A stretch of DNA of 8,593 bases, from positions 1 to 8,593 of the forward strand of contig CAMZCV010000034.1 of NCBI GenBank assembly GCA_947305035.1. Reading direction: 5' to 3'. The notes below the pieces were generated by a model, which had not been told where the DNA came from, did no database searches, and worked only from the letters and a program-made list of their open reading frames with translations. The position numbers and the translations under genes were made by a program. This DNA comes from an uncultured Coriobacteriales bacterium. Its GTDB lineage: Bacteria; Actinomycetota; Coriobacteriia; Coriobacteriales; Atopobiaceae. Positions within the stretch are counted from its first letter, which is position 1, and each line of letters begins with the position of its first letter. Shown one piece after another: positions 1-6,976 of this stretch.

Positions 1-1285
1 CCTCAAAGTATTCGTCGCGTGCTTTTGCGACCTCGATAACAGCGGTCGCCTGTCCGCGGCCGATGGTGTTCGACACATGGCCATCGAAGCGCAGGTCGCG
101 GCCATAGGAGATGGCAGCCTCTCCAAAACGATCGCGGACAAGGTCGGTGGCAAGCGAGAGCTTGCGCAGGGAAGTGCCCTCTTTGTCGAAAAGGCTTGCC
201 GTTGCAGGCACGTCATCGAAATGCGAGAGGCCTACGCCGATGAGTCGGATGGGTTGCCCTTGAACCCACACCTTGCCCAGCAGGGCAACCGCCTGCGCTC
301 CGAAGACATGCTCATCGTCGGTTGGAGATGACAGCTGCATCTGAGCCGTGTGCTGGCTGGTGGGGGAGTGCTTCACCTTGAGCGTGACCGTGCTTCCCTT
401 GAGCCCCTTCCTGCGCATGCGACGACCCGTCATGGCGGCGATGTGCATGATGGCCTCCTCGATCTCCGTGCGGTCGAACAGGTCGCGCTCGAAGGTGCGC
501 TCGCAGGATACGGATTTAGGGTCGTCCTCCTCGAAGGCGGAGGACACGGGGCTGTTGTCCAACCCGGCGGCACGAAGGCGCATCTTCTCGGCAGAAGATC
601 CGAGCGCCTTGGTTAGCTCGCGTTGATCGGCGCGTGCGAGCTGGCCAAGGGTTTTTATGCCCATGTTGGCGAGGGCCATCTCTGCTGCAGACCCAATGCC
701 GCTCATGGCCCGTATGGGAAGCGGCGCGAGAAACACCTGCTCGGTACCCGGGAACACCACGGTGAGGCCGCGCGGCTTGTCGCGCTCGGAAGCGATCTTT
801 GCGATGCTCTTGCTGGTTCCCAGCCCGATGGAGCAGCTGATGCCGAGCTCGGAGACACGGCTCTGGATGCGCGCGCAGATCTCGTACGGCTCCTCGCGCG
901 AGAAACGACCGGGGGTGATATCGAAGAACGCCTCATCGATGGAGACCTGCTCGACGAGGGGCGTCTCGTCGATGAGGATGGCCATGACCTTGCCGCTCAT
1001 CTCGCGGTAGCGGGCGAAGTTGCCGCTTGTCCATATGGCGTTGGGGCAGAGACGGGCGGCGGTAGCCGAGGCCATTGCGGAGCGGACGCCGTAGCGTCGG
1101 GCTTCGTACGATGCCGTGGAGACGACGCCGCGCTTGGTGGGGGAGCCTCCGACGATGACGGGCAAGCCGCGCCACTCGGGATGGTCGAGCTGCTCGACCG
1201 ACGCGAAGAACGCATCGAGGTCGAGAAGGCCGATAGCCCTTCCGCTCCAGGTGAACCCGCTGGTCTGTGAGGTGTCTTCGAACAT
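1..1285 (-). CDS. dinB: DNA polymerase IV (Y-family translesion polymerase), C-terminus cut by window edge
   Basis: Error-prone Y-family polymerase that extends primers across damaged template and, in characterised homologues, is tethered to the replisome by the beta clamp. The minus-strand frame is open for 428 codons and leaves the window at base 1. The catalytic aspartate D22 lies in LLDLDAFFASVE, with F27 as likely steric gate. STASYEARRYGVRSAM (56-71) is the family nucleotide-binding region, and VSIDEAFFD (114-122) holds the second metal-binding pair D117/E118. A helix-hairpin-helix segment (around MSGIGSAAEMALANMG) and a little-finger domain follow. ATASLFD (361-367) sits where homologues carry the QLSLF-type clamp-binding motif but is degenerate. 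ATG 1285 is the only sensible start: no ribosome-binding site precedes it, and a -10 box ends 6 bases upstream, suggesting a leaderless mRNA. The gene is divergent from rpsP. Family assignment is secure; PolIV versus another DinB subgroup is less so. Confidence 0.93.
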   Translation of the reverse strand, partial: MFEDTSQTSGFTWSGRAIGLLDLDAFFASVEQLDHPEWRGLPVIVGGSPTKRGVVSTASYEARRYGVRSAMASATAARLCPNAIWTSGNFARYREMSGKVMAILIDETPLVEQVSIDEAFFDITPGRFSREEPYEICARIQSRVSELGISCSIGLGTSKSIAKIASERDKPRGLTVVFPGTEQVFLAPLPIRAMSGIGSAAEMALANMGIKTLGQLARADQRELTKALGSSAEKMRLRAAGLDNSPVSSAFEEDDPKSVSCERTFERDLFDRTEIEEAIMHIAAMTGRRMRRKGLKGSTVTLKVKHSPTSQHTAQMQLSSPTDDEHVFGAQAVALLGKVWVQGQPIRLIGVGLSHFDDVPATASLFDKEGTSLRKLSLATDLVRDRFGEAAISYGRDLRFDGHVSNTIGRGQATAVIEVAKARDEYFE

Positions 1286-1292
1286 GTGTTCA
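1279..1292 (-). promoter_or_regulatory. LexA-type SOS box over dinB start
   Basis: The minus strand reads TGAACACATGTTCG, which matches 13 of 14 positions of the Bacillus/Actinobacteria LexA operator CGAACRNRYGTTYG. The arms GAACA and TGTTC are a perfect 5-bp inverted repeat around a 2-bp centre. The box touches the last base of the -10 hexamer and spans the predicted transcription start and the ATG, so bound LexA should block transcription. Induction of dinB by DNA damage is an inference from this match and from known SOS control of Y-family polymerases. Confidence 0.7.
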
Positions 1293-1321
1293 TTATACTG
1301 CCATGACCACCAAATAATCAA
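1292..1321 (-). promoter_or_regulatory. dinB sigma-70 promoter
   Basis: Reading the minus strand, a perfect -10 box TATAAT lies at 1297-1292 and a -35-like TTGATT at 1321-1316, separated by 18 bp. A start of transcription about 7 bases past the -10 falls at or next to the A of the dinB ATG (1285), so the transcript would have essentially no leader. This agrees with the absence of a Shine-Dalgarno sequence. The boxes are seen directly; the transcription start is inferred. Confidence 0.6.
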
Positions 1322-1339
1322 AATTGACAAACCTCGAGC

Positions 1340-1367
1340 TTGCGATACGCGTTTTATGTCGTAGAAT
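1340..1367 (+). promoter_or_regulatory. Candidate rpsP promoter
   Basis: TTGCGA (1340-1345) and TAGAAT (1362-1367) are separated by 16 bp, a plausible sigma-70 pair for the long rpsP-to-ppsR series. Transcription would start near 1373-1375, giving a leader of about 66 bases. A perfect TTGACA at 1324-1329 lies upstream but has no -10 at usable spacing. Moderate confidence; other starts in the 155-bp divergent gap remain possible. Confidence 0.45.
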
Positions 1368-1381
1368 AGTTTCTTGCTGTA

Positions 1382-1421
1382 TGGCTTGCGGTGCAGCCAA
1401 CCCCATCATCCGAGGCACCGC
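1382..1421 (+). promoter_or_regulatory. Predicted H-type pseudoknot in rpsP leader
   Basis: Stem 1 pairs TGGCT (1382-1386) with AGCCA (1395-1399). The loop of stem 1 contains GCGGTGC (1388-1394), which pairs perfectly with GCACCGC (1415-1421). The layout is a classic H-type pseudoknot: 1-nt loop 1, no nucleotide between the stems (coaxial stacking possible), and a 15-nt loop 3. It ends 6 bases before the rpsP ribosome-binding site. The complementarity is seen directly; folding and any role in autogenous control by a ribosomal protein are inferred. Confidence 0.45.
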
Positions 1422-1440
1422 CCGTCTAGAGGAGCTTTCA

Positions 1441-1773
1441 TTGGCAGTTAAGATTCGTTTGGCCCGTCATGGTGCAAAGAAGCGTCCGTATTACCGCATC
1501 GTCGTCGCCGACTCCCGCATGCCGCGCGATGGCCGTTACATCGAAGAGGTAGGCAAGTACAACCCCGTCGTCTCTCCCAAGGTCATCGACCTCGACCTCG
1601 AGAAGATCGACGAGTGGATCGCCAAGGGCGCCAAGCCCTCCGAGCCCGTTGCCGCTCTCATCAAGGTCGCCCGCGAGGGTGCTCCTGCCGTTGAGAAGAA
1701 GGCCAAGCTCTCCAAGAAGGCCGCAGCCAAGGCCGCTAAGGCTGCCGAGGAAGCCGACGGCTCTGCCGAGTAA
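1441..1773 (+). CDS. rpsP: 30S ribosomal protein S16
   Basis: Structural protein of the small ribosomal subunit, needed for 16S rRNA folding and 30S assembly. The start is TTG 1441, which puts the family N-terminus ([20 protein letters not shown]) directly after a strong AGAGGAG (1428-1434, 6-bp spacing); no in-frame ATG offers a sensible alternative. The following [19 protein letters not shown] is also canonical S16. The 110-residue protein is longer than the usual 80-90 because of a Lys/Ala-rich C-terminal tail (from about residue 78, rich in [19 protein letters not shown]), as often seen in actinobacterial S16. It heads the plus-strand series and is followed 11 bp later by khpA, as in the widespread rpsP-khpA-rimM-trmD cluster. 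A TTG start on a highly expressed ribosomal protein is mildly unusual and may limit initiation. Confidence 0.97.
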   Translation: MAVKIRLARHGAKKRPYYRIVVADSRMPRDGRYIEEVGKYNPVVSPKVIDLDLEKIDEWIAKGAKPSEPVAALIKVAREGAPAVEKKAKLSKKAAAKAAKAAEEADGSAE

Positions 1774-1784
1774 CGAGGTACTCC

Positions 1785-2075
1785 ATGGACACACCTGAGA
1801 CCGTCGAGGTCGATCAGGCTGAATCCGCGATGCCGTCCGACAAGGTTGCCGATCTTGTCGAGTACATCGTCTGTGGACTGGTCGATGACGAGGATGCGGT
1901 TACGCTCGATGTCACCGACAGCGCTTCCGGCGCTCTGATCGAGGTCAGCTGCGCAGAGGAGGACGCCGGTAGGATCATCGGCCGTCGCGGCCGCACCATC
2001 AAGGCAATCCGCACCTTGGCCCGCGCGCTGGGTCAGCGTGTCGGCACGGAGGTCGAAGTCGAGGTTCTGGGCTAG
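1785..2075 (+). CDS. khpA: KH-domain RNA-binding protein (KhpA/YlqC family)
   Basis: Small single-KH-domain RNA-binding protein. In characterised Gram-positive homologues, KhpA pairs with KhpB/Jag and affects cell division and RNA metabolism. The hallmark is GRIIGRRGRTIKAIRTL, with the GxxG loop at G66-R-R-G69. The preceding segment (about residues 20-60) gives the usual DLVEYIVCGLVDDEDAV helix and beta strands. The protein has 96 residues against a usual 75-80 because of an acidic N-terminal extension (residues 1-16). ATG 1785 is preferred because CGAGGT (1774-1779) lies just upstream; the internal ATG at 1829 would give the usual length but has no ribosome-binding site. It sits between rpsP and rimM, its standard position. 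The exact partner here is inferred. Confidence 0.92.
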   Translation: MDTPETVEVDQAESAMPSDKVADLVEYIVCGLVDDEDAVTLDVTDSASGALIEVSCAEEDAGRIIGRRGRTIKAIRTLARALGQRVGTEVEVEVLG

Positions 2076-2082
2076 GATCGCT

Positions 2083-2613
2083 GTGCGGACTCGTTGGAAG
2101 ACGATAGCGCGCGTAACCAAGACGCATGCAAAATCAGGGGAGGTCGTGGTCGCAACGGTCCACGGCCTTCCTCCACTATTGGGCGACGGCATGACGGTCG
2201 CCCTCATACCCCCTGCGCTTAAAACCGATAGGTTCTTCATGGTTCGCCATGCGAACAGCCGTGAAGGATCGTCCCAGCTCGTCTCGTTTGACGGCGTCGA
2301 TAGCATCAGCGCCGCGCAGGAGCTCGTCGGGCGTTATGTCCTCGCCCGCATTGAGGATCTTCCCGAGGATATCGACCTGCTCGACAGGGAGTCGCTCATC
2401 GGCATGCAGGTGTTCGACGAAGAGCTCGGCTGCCTTGGCACGCTCACCGAGGTGATCGCCGGGCCCGCCCAGGATGTCTTCGTGATCGCCGGCGAGTCCT
2501 CCGAGCTGCTCGCTCCCATCATTCCCGAGTTCATCCTCGGTATCGATGACGAGGGCATCCATCTCAGCCTCCCCGAAGGCGCCCTTCTCGAGAGCGAGGA
2601 GGACCGCGCGTGA
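2083..2613 (+). CDS. rimM: Ribosome maturation factor RimM
   Basis: Assembly factor for maturation of the 30S head, known in other bacteria to bind S19. The 176-residue product has the N-terminal RimM barrel, starting TIARVTKTHAKSGEVVV, and a C-terminal PRC-barrel (about residues 100-170: LIGMQVFDEELGCLGTLTEV, then LLAPIIPEFI). The N-terminal motif diverges from the common GRI.KPHGIRGEV. GTG 2083 was chosen because AGGA (2074-2077) overlaps the khpA stop with 5-bp spacing, and because it places the conserved barrel about 10 residues in. Longer upstream reading would run inside khpA. Its final codons overlap the trmD start by 4 bp (GTGA), implying translational coupling. Length and context match the family. 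Confidence 0.93.
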   Translation: MRTRWKTIARVTKTHAKSGEVVVATVHGLPPLLGDGMTVALIPPALKTDRFFMVRHANSREGSSQLVSFDGVDSISAAQELVGRYVLARIEDLPEDIDLLDRESLIGMQVFDEELGCLGTLTEVIAGPAQDVFVIAGESSELLAPIIPEFILGIDDEGIHLSLPEGALLESEEDRA

Positions 2614-3335
2614 AGACCTACGAGACGCTCTCGGTGTTCCCCGAGTTCTTCGAACCCTACATGTCCTCGTCTATCATGGGTCGCGCCAGGTCACGCAACC
2701 TCTTCTCGTTTTCCGCGTACAACCTGCGCGATTGGACGCATGACCGCCACAACACGGTCGACGATGCCCCCTTCGGAGGCGGCCAGGGCATGCTCATGAA
2801 GCCCGAGCCCATCTTCGAGGCGGTTGAGGACATCCAAACACGCTCAGATACTCCCGCGCACGTTGTGTTCTTCTCGCCCGTCGGTGCACCGTTCACCCAA
2901 AGGACTGCGGAGCGCCTTTCCCAAGAGGACCGCATCCTCTTCGTATGCGGACGCTATGAGGGGATGGACGAGCGGGTCTATACCCTTGCCGACGAGGTCA
3001 TCTCTCTGGGCGATTTCGTGCTCACGGGCGGCGAGCTGCCCGCGCTGTGCGTCATCGATGCACTCGTGCGGCTCATCCCAGGCGCCCTCGGAGACGAGAT
3101 GAGCGCCCGCGACGAGTCGTTCTCGGAAGGGCTGCTCGAATACGAGCAGTACACGCGCCCCGCCATCTTCCGAGGCATGGCCGTTCCCGACGTCCTGCTC
3201 TCGGGCGACCATAAGGCGGTCGACGAATGGCGGCTCGCCTCGGCCATCGAGCGCACCAAGCGCTTCAGGCCCGACCTATACCAGGCATATCTCGAAGGAG
3301 GAGACCATGGCCAGGCCAGCACATCTCAAAGATGA
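2610..3335 (+). CDS. trmD: tRNA (guanine-37-N1)-methyltransferase
   Basis: SPOUT methyltransferase that uses S-adenosylmethionine to methylate G37 next to the anticodon, preventing +1 frameshifting. Key motifs are DDAPFGGGQGML (51-62), CGRYEGMDERV (113-123), LGDFVLTGGELPA (133-145, part of the knotted SAM site), GLLEYEQYTRPA and VPDVLLSGDHKAVDEWR. The 241-residue length is normal. At the position of the E. coli catalytic Asp169, read from the aligned EDSF motif, this protein has D168-E169-S-F, so the order of the acidic pair is reversed. From memory, similar EESF/DESF versions occur in clostridial TrmD, so activity is probably retained. The GTG start overlaps the rimM stop by 4 bp. The last 29 bp overlap lepB in another frame, and no rplS gene follows. 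Confidence 0.97.
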   Translation: MKTYETLSVFPEFFEPYMSSSIMGRARSRNLFSFSAYNLRDWTHDRHNTVDDAPFGGGQGMLMKPEPIFEAVEDIQTRSDTPAHVVFFSPVGAPFTQRTAERLSQEDRILFVCGRYEGMDERVYTLADEVISLGDFVLTGGELPALCVIDALVRLIPGALGDEMSARDESFSEGLLEYEQYTRPAIFRGMAVPDVLLSGDHKAVDEWRLASAIERTKRFRPDLYQAYLEGGDHGQASTSQR

Positions 3336-3903
3336 ACTCGCTTCGGTGGATAAATCGATCTCCGCTTTCGAAGATGAGAACCGCGGCTCGAGCTTCCTCA
3401 TCACGCTGCTTCTCGCGGTAGCGCTCACGCTCCTCGTGCGCATCTTCGTCATCGATTCCTACGAGATACCAACCGGCTCCATGGAGCAGACCATCAAGGT
3501 GGGCGATCGCGTCATCGGCGAGAAGATCTCCTACCGTTTCCGCGACCCTCGTCCCGGCGAGATCGTCACGTTCTACCGTGAGCAGAACGGCGAGAGGAGC
3601 ATCCTCATCAAGCGCGTCGTTGCAACCGAAGGCCAGGTCATCGACCTGCGCGATGGCGTCGTCTACGTTGACGGAGTGGCCATCGATGAGCCCTACACGA
3701 TGGGACTCCCCACGTATCCGCTGCAGGCTGACGATCCGTCCATCGTCTATCCCTACACGGTTCCCGAGGGCTATATCTCGGACATGGGCGATAACCGCGT
3801 GAATTCGCGCGACTCACGCGCCATCGGCCCCGTCCCCGTTGAAGATGTCAATTCCCACGCGGTGATCATATTCTGGCCTCCCGAGGATATTGCTACGATA
3901 TAG
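3307..3903 (+). CDS. lepB: Signal peptidase I
   Basis: Membrane-bound serine protease (Ser/Lys dyad) that removes signal peptides from exported proteins on the outer face of the membrane. A short charged N-terminus is followed by one transmembrane helix (about residues 30-49). Then comes box [14 protein letters not shown], with nucleophile S58, and the general base K102 in [12 protein letters not shown] (box D). Box E is [14 protein letters not shown] near residues 158-171. The 198-residue size and single N-terminal helix match Gram-positive SipS-type enzymes. The start has a very strong AAGGAGGAG (3295-3303) that lies inside the end of trmD, so the two genes overlap by 29 bp. Its place right after trmD, without rplS between, differs from the common order. 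glyQ follows after 35 bp. Confidence 0.96.
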   Translation: MARPAHLKDELASVDKSISAFEDENRGSSFLITLLLAVALTLLVRIFVIDSYEIPTGSMEQTIKVGDRVIGEKISYRFRDPRPGEIVTFYREQNGERSILIKRVVATEGQVIDLRDGVVYVDGVAIDEPYTMGLPTYPLQADDPSIVYPYTVPEGYISDMGDNRVNSRDSRAIGPVPVEDVNSHAVIIFWPPEDIATI

Positions 3904-3938
3904 AGATGGTTTTCAATCAAGCGATGAAAGGCACGTTC

Positions 3939-4844
3939 ATGAATCCTGATGTACTGACGTTCCAAGACATGATCTTGGCGCTGGAGAAGTACTGGGCATC
4001 CCAGGGATGCACGGTCATGCAGCCCTACGACTCCGAGGTGGGCGCGGGCACGTTCCATACCGCCACCACGCTCCGCAGCCTCGGCCCCGCCGCGTGGCGC
4101 ACCTGCTATCCGCAGCCCTGCCGTCGTCCTGCCGACGGACGTTACGGCGAGAACCCCAACCGCATGCAGCACTATTACCAGTTCCAGGTCATCCTCAAGC
4201 CGTGCCCTCAGGATTCCCAGGACCTCTACCTCGGATCGCTCGCCGCTATCGGCCTCGACCCCGCAGAGCATGATGTCCGTTTCGTGGAGGACGACTGGGA
4301 GAGCCCCACGCTCGGCGCCTGGGGCCTCGGTTGGGAGGTCTGGCTCGACGGCATGGAGGTAACCCAGTACACCTACTTCCAGCAGGTGGGCGGTATCGAG
4401 GTCGATCCCGTTCCCGTGGAGATCACCTACGGCCTCGAGCGAATCGCCATGTACATCCAGGGCGTCGACTCCGTTTTCGACCTTATCTGGTCGTATCTTC
4501 CCGACGGCACGCCCATGACCTACGGCGATGTGTTCCTCGAGAACGAGCGCGAGTTCTCCGCCTACAACTTCGAGATCGCCAACATCGAGATGATGCGCGC
4601 CAAGTTCGACGATTACGAGGCCGAGTGCCATGCCTGCCTCGACGCCAAGCTCCCGCTTCCGGCGTATGACTGCGTCATGAAGTGCAGCCATGCATTCAAC
4701 CTGCTCGATTCCCGCGGCGCCATCTCCGCCACGGAGCGCGCAAACTACATCCTGCGCGTCCGCACAATCGCCAAGGCCTGCTGCGAGGCCTATCTGGAGC
4801 TGGTCGCTTCCCGAGCCGGCGCCAAGAAGGGGGAGGTGGCATAG
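3939..4844 (+). CDS. glyQ: Glycyl-tRNA synthetase alpha subunit
   Basis: Catalytic alpha subunit of the heterotetrameric (alpha2beta2) class II synthetase that charges tRNA-Gly. It starts with [19 protein letters not shown], the family N-terminus. It contains R62[13 protein letters not shown]75 followed by MQHYYQFQV (class II motif region), then [21 protein letters not shown] and [11 protein letters not shown] (motif 3 region). ATG 3939 was chosen because GAAAGG (3926-3931) lies 7 bp upstream and it gives a normal N-terminus and 301 residues. ATGs at 3906 and 3924 are in frame but lack a ribosome-binding site. The stop is followed at once by the glyS ATG, so the subunits are almost certainly co-translated. 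No T-box leader fits in the 35-bp gap before it. Confidence 0.97.
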   Translation: MNPDVLTFQDMILALEKYWASQGCTVMQPYDSEVGAGTFHTATTLRSLGPAAWRTCYPQPCRRPADGRYGENPNRMQHYYQFQVILKPCPQDSQDLYLGSLAAIGLDPAEHDVRFVEDDWESPTLGAWGLGWEVWLDGMEVTQYTYFQQVGGIEVDPVPVEITYGLERIAMYIQGVDSVFDLIWSYLPDGTPMTYGDVFLENEREFSAYNFEIANIEMMRAKFDDYEAECHACLDAKLPLPAYDCVMKCSHAFNLLDSRGAISATERANYILRVRTIAKACCEAYLELVASRAGAKKGEVA

Positions 4845-6938
4845 ATGGCCGAGACACGTGATTTCCTGCTTGAGATCGGCACCGAGGAGATGCCCTCGTC
4901 TCCGCTCATGAAGGCCCAGGAGCAGCTGGGCAAGCTCGTTTCCCGCGGCCTCGACGAGGCGGGGCTCGCCCACGGCAGCCTCAGGACGCTCTCCACGCCG
5001 CGACGCCTCGCCGTCATCGTCGAGAATTGCGCAACCGCAACCGATGAGGTCCATGAGGCCGTCCGCGGTCCCAAGTCGCAGATTGCCTTCGATGCAAACG
5101 GCAATCCCACCAAGGCTGCCGAGGGTTTCGCGCGCAAGAACGGCACCACGGCCGATGCGCTCGTGCGCCGAGTCGAGGCCGACGGCAATGAGTATGTGTT
5201 CGCTGAGCGCTGGATTCCCTCGGTGAGCGCCATCGAGCTTCTCTCGAAGCTCTGCGAGCAGACCATCGCCTCCATCCAGTGGCCAAACTACCGCAGCCAA
5301 CGGTGGGGGAGCGAGCATCAGACCTTCGTGCGCCCCATCCGTTGGATCTGCGCGCTGCTCGGAAGCGATGTCATTCCCGTCTCCTTCGCCGACGTCGTGA
5401 GCGGTAATACCACCCGCGGCCACCGCGTCCTCGCACCCGGATGCCATCTCGTCCAAGACCCCGCATCCTACGAGCAGGTTCTTGAGAGCGCGTTCGTGTT
5501 GGGCGAGAAGCGCCGCACCGAGGTTATCCGCCAGGGCATCACCGAGGTCGAGGCCGAGCGCGGCGGCGCGCATGTCGACACCCCCAAGGGCGTGTTCGAC
5601 GAGGTCGTCAACCTCTGCGAGTGGCCCACGGTGGTCATCGGGTCCTTCGATGAGGAGTTCCTCGCCGTTCCCCATGAGATCATCGTCGAGGCGATGCTCA
5701 AGCATCAGCGCTATTTCCCCATCTACGCTCCCGATGGCTCGCTCACGCGCGAGTTCGTCATCGTCTCCAACGCAAATCCCGCCGTCAACGACACGGTTCG
5801 CGCAGGCAACGAGCGCGTGGTGAGGCCCCGCCTCGACGACGCCAAGTTCTTCTACGACGAGGATCTCAAGGTTGGTCTCGACGCGTTCCGCGAGCGTCTT
5901 TCGCAGGTCGTCTTCCAGAAGAGCCTCGGAACCGTGCTCCAGAAGTCCGAGCGCATGGAGGTGCTCGCCCGCGAGGTTGCCGCCCAGGCTTCCGCCGATC
6001 CCGAGACCGCATCCCTTGCCGCCCGCGCCGCCCATCTCGCAAAGGCAGACCTCGTCTCGCAGGCTGTCGTCGAGTTCACGAGCCAGCAGGGCATCATGGG
6101 CGGGTATTACGCCGCCGCCCAGGGAGAGCCCGCTGTCGTGTCCGAGGCGATCGCCCAGCATTACCGCCCCCGCTTCGCAGGCGACGCCACCCCCGACACC
6201 GTTGTCGGAAAGGCCGTGGCCGTCGCAGATAAGCTCGACACCGTCTGCGGCATCTTCGCCATCGACGAGCCGCCCACTGGCTCCTCCGATCCGTATGCGG
6301 TCCGCCGTTCCGCAATCGGCGTCATCGCCATGCTCCGCGAGATTCCCCAGACGGCGCTCAGGGAGCTTATCGACGTTTCGCTGCGCTCCTATGCCGAGCA
6401 GGGTATCGCCTTCGATCTCGAGGCTACCGCCGCCAAGGTTGCCGCATTCTTCGCTGGCAGGCTCTCCGGCATCGCACGCGATGAGGGTATCTCGCCCGAC
6501 ACCATCGAGGCCGTCTCCGCCGTCGGCGTCATCGACCCCGACGAGTTCCTCCGCCGCGCACGCGCCCTTGAGGATGCCCGTGCGCATGCACCCGAGCTGT
6601 TCGACGATCTCGCCACCGCCTATTCCCGTGCCGCGCACCTCGCCGACGCTTCCCTCGGCACCGAGCTCGACGAAACGGTTCTCGGTGAGGCTGAACGTGC
6701 GCTCCTCTCCGCTTGCGAAGATGGTGCGAAGAAGGTTGCCGAAGCGCTCGGTTCGGGCGATTTCGACGCCGCCTGCGTTGCTCTCGCCGAATTGAGAGAG
6801 CCAATCGACCGTTTCTTTGATGACGTGATGGTCATGGACGAGGACACTGTAGTAAGAGAGAACCGTCTGCGGCTTCTCAACAGGTTCACGGGCGTGTTCG
6901 CCGGCGTAGCGGATATCGGGTGCCTGTCGAAGAAGTAG
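4845..6938 (+). CDS. glyS: Glycyl-tRNA synthetase beta subunit
   Basis: Beta subunit of the tetrameric glycyl-tRNA synthetase; it provides tRNA binding for the GlyQ catalytic dimer. The 697-residue length is typical. It begins DFLLEIGTEEMPSSPL, followed by TPRRLAVIVE, GPKSQIAFDANGNPTKAAEGF and WGSEHQTFVRPIRWICALLG. An HD-like region contains H397-LAKADLV and EFTSQQGIMGGYYA (410-423). The C-terminus carries a DALR-type anticodon-binding segment ending PIDRFFDDVMVMDED and RENRLRLLNRF. ATG 4845 abuts the glyQ TAG, with GGGGGAGGTGG inside the end of glyQ as ribosome-binding site. The strong third-position C/G bias leaves very long open frames on the opposite strand, which are not genes. The ppsR-like gene follows after 38 bp. 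Confidence 0.97.
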   Translation: MAETRDFLLEIGTEEMPSSPLMKAQEQLGKLVSRGLDEAGLAHGSLRTLSTPRRLAVIVENCATATDEVHEAVRGPKSQIAFDANGNPTKAAEGFARKNGTTADALVRRVEADGNEYVFAERWIPSVSAIELLSKLCEQTIASIQWPNYRSQRWGSEHQTFVRPIRWICALLGSDVIPVSFADVVSGNTTRGHRVLAPGCHLVQDPASYEQVLESAFVLGEKRRTEVIRQGITEVEAERGGAHVDTPKGVFDEVVNLCEWPTVVIGSFDEEFLAVPHEIIVEAMLKHQRYFPIYAPDGSLTREFVIVSNANPAVNDTVRAGNERVVRPRLDDAKFFYDEDLKVGLDAFRERLSQVVFQKSLGTVLQKSERMEVLAREVAAQASADPETASLAARAAHLAKADLVSQAVVEFTSQQGIMGGYYAAAQGEPAVVSEAIAQHYRPRFAGDATPDTVVGKAVAVADKLDTVCGIFAIDEPPTGSSDPYAVRRSAIGVIAMLREIPQTALRELIDVSLRSYAEQGIAFDLEATAAKVAAFFAGRLSGIARDEGISPDTIEAVSAVGVIDPDEFLRRARALEDARAHAPELFDDLATAYSRAAHLADASLGTELDETVLGEAERALLSACEDGAKKVAEALGSGDFDAACVALAELREPIDRFFDDVMVMDEDTVVRENRLRLLNRFTGVFAGVADIGCLSKK

Positions 6939-6945
6939 AATGGAC

Positions 6946-6959
6946 GTGCCGCGCGGCAC
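6946..6959. repeat. 14-bp perfect palindrome before ppsR-like gene
   Basis: GTGCCGCGCGGCAC is its own reverse complement. It lies 8 bp after the glyS stop and just before the ppsR-like ribosome-binding site (GGAAGGA, 6963-6969). As RNA it could form a 5-bp stem with a GCGC tetraloop. It is too short and lacks a T-run for a terminator; it might be a protein-binding site, an RNA processing site, or chance in GC-rich DNA. Confidence 0.35.
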
Positions 6960-6976
6960 CGAAGGAAGGATGAGCC

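Noticed and set aside
355..370. Possible frameshift in dinB at the G5 run (362-366)
   Set aside because: A base-by-base re-reading shows the frame stays open: KVKHSPTSQHTAQMQLSSP continues into the C-terminal region without a stop or a shift.
623..1270. Open frame of 215 codons on the plus strand opposite dinB
   Set aside because: The minus strand here encodes the conserved palm and finger motifs of a Y-family polymerase; the plus-strand product shows no recognisable motif.
1324..1329. Perfect TTGACA as the rpsP -35 box
   Set aside because: No -10-like hexamer lies 15-19 bp downstream; the TTGCGA/TAGAAT pair fits better.
1324..1440. Upstream in-frame TTG at 1324 extending S16 by 39 residues
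   Set aside because: The extension has no S16 similarity and overlaps the predicted promoter and leader; AGAGGAG fits the TTG at 1441 exactly.
2038..2082. Earlier ATG at 2038 for rimM
   Set aside because: It lies inside khpA, adds 15 unconserved residues and lacks a ribosome-binding site; GTG 2083 has AGGA at 5 bp.
3906..3938. Earlier ATGs at 3906 and 3924 for glyQ
   Set aside because: No ribosome-binding site precedes them, and GlyQ homologues start close to LTFQD; ATG 3939 has GAAAGG at 7 bp.
3771..6959. Open frame of 1062 codons on the minus strand
   Set aside because: It lies wholly antisense to the well-conserved glyQ, glyS and the end of lepB. Its length follows from the strong C/G third-position bias of those genes, which removes stops from one antisense frame. 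Its low-complexity Gly/Leu/Asp/Glu-rich product matches no family I know.
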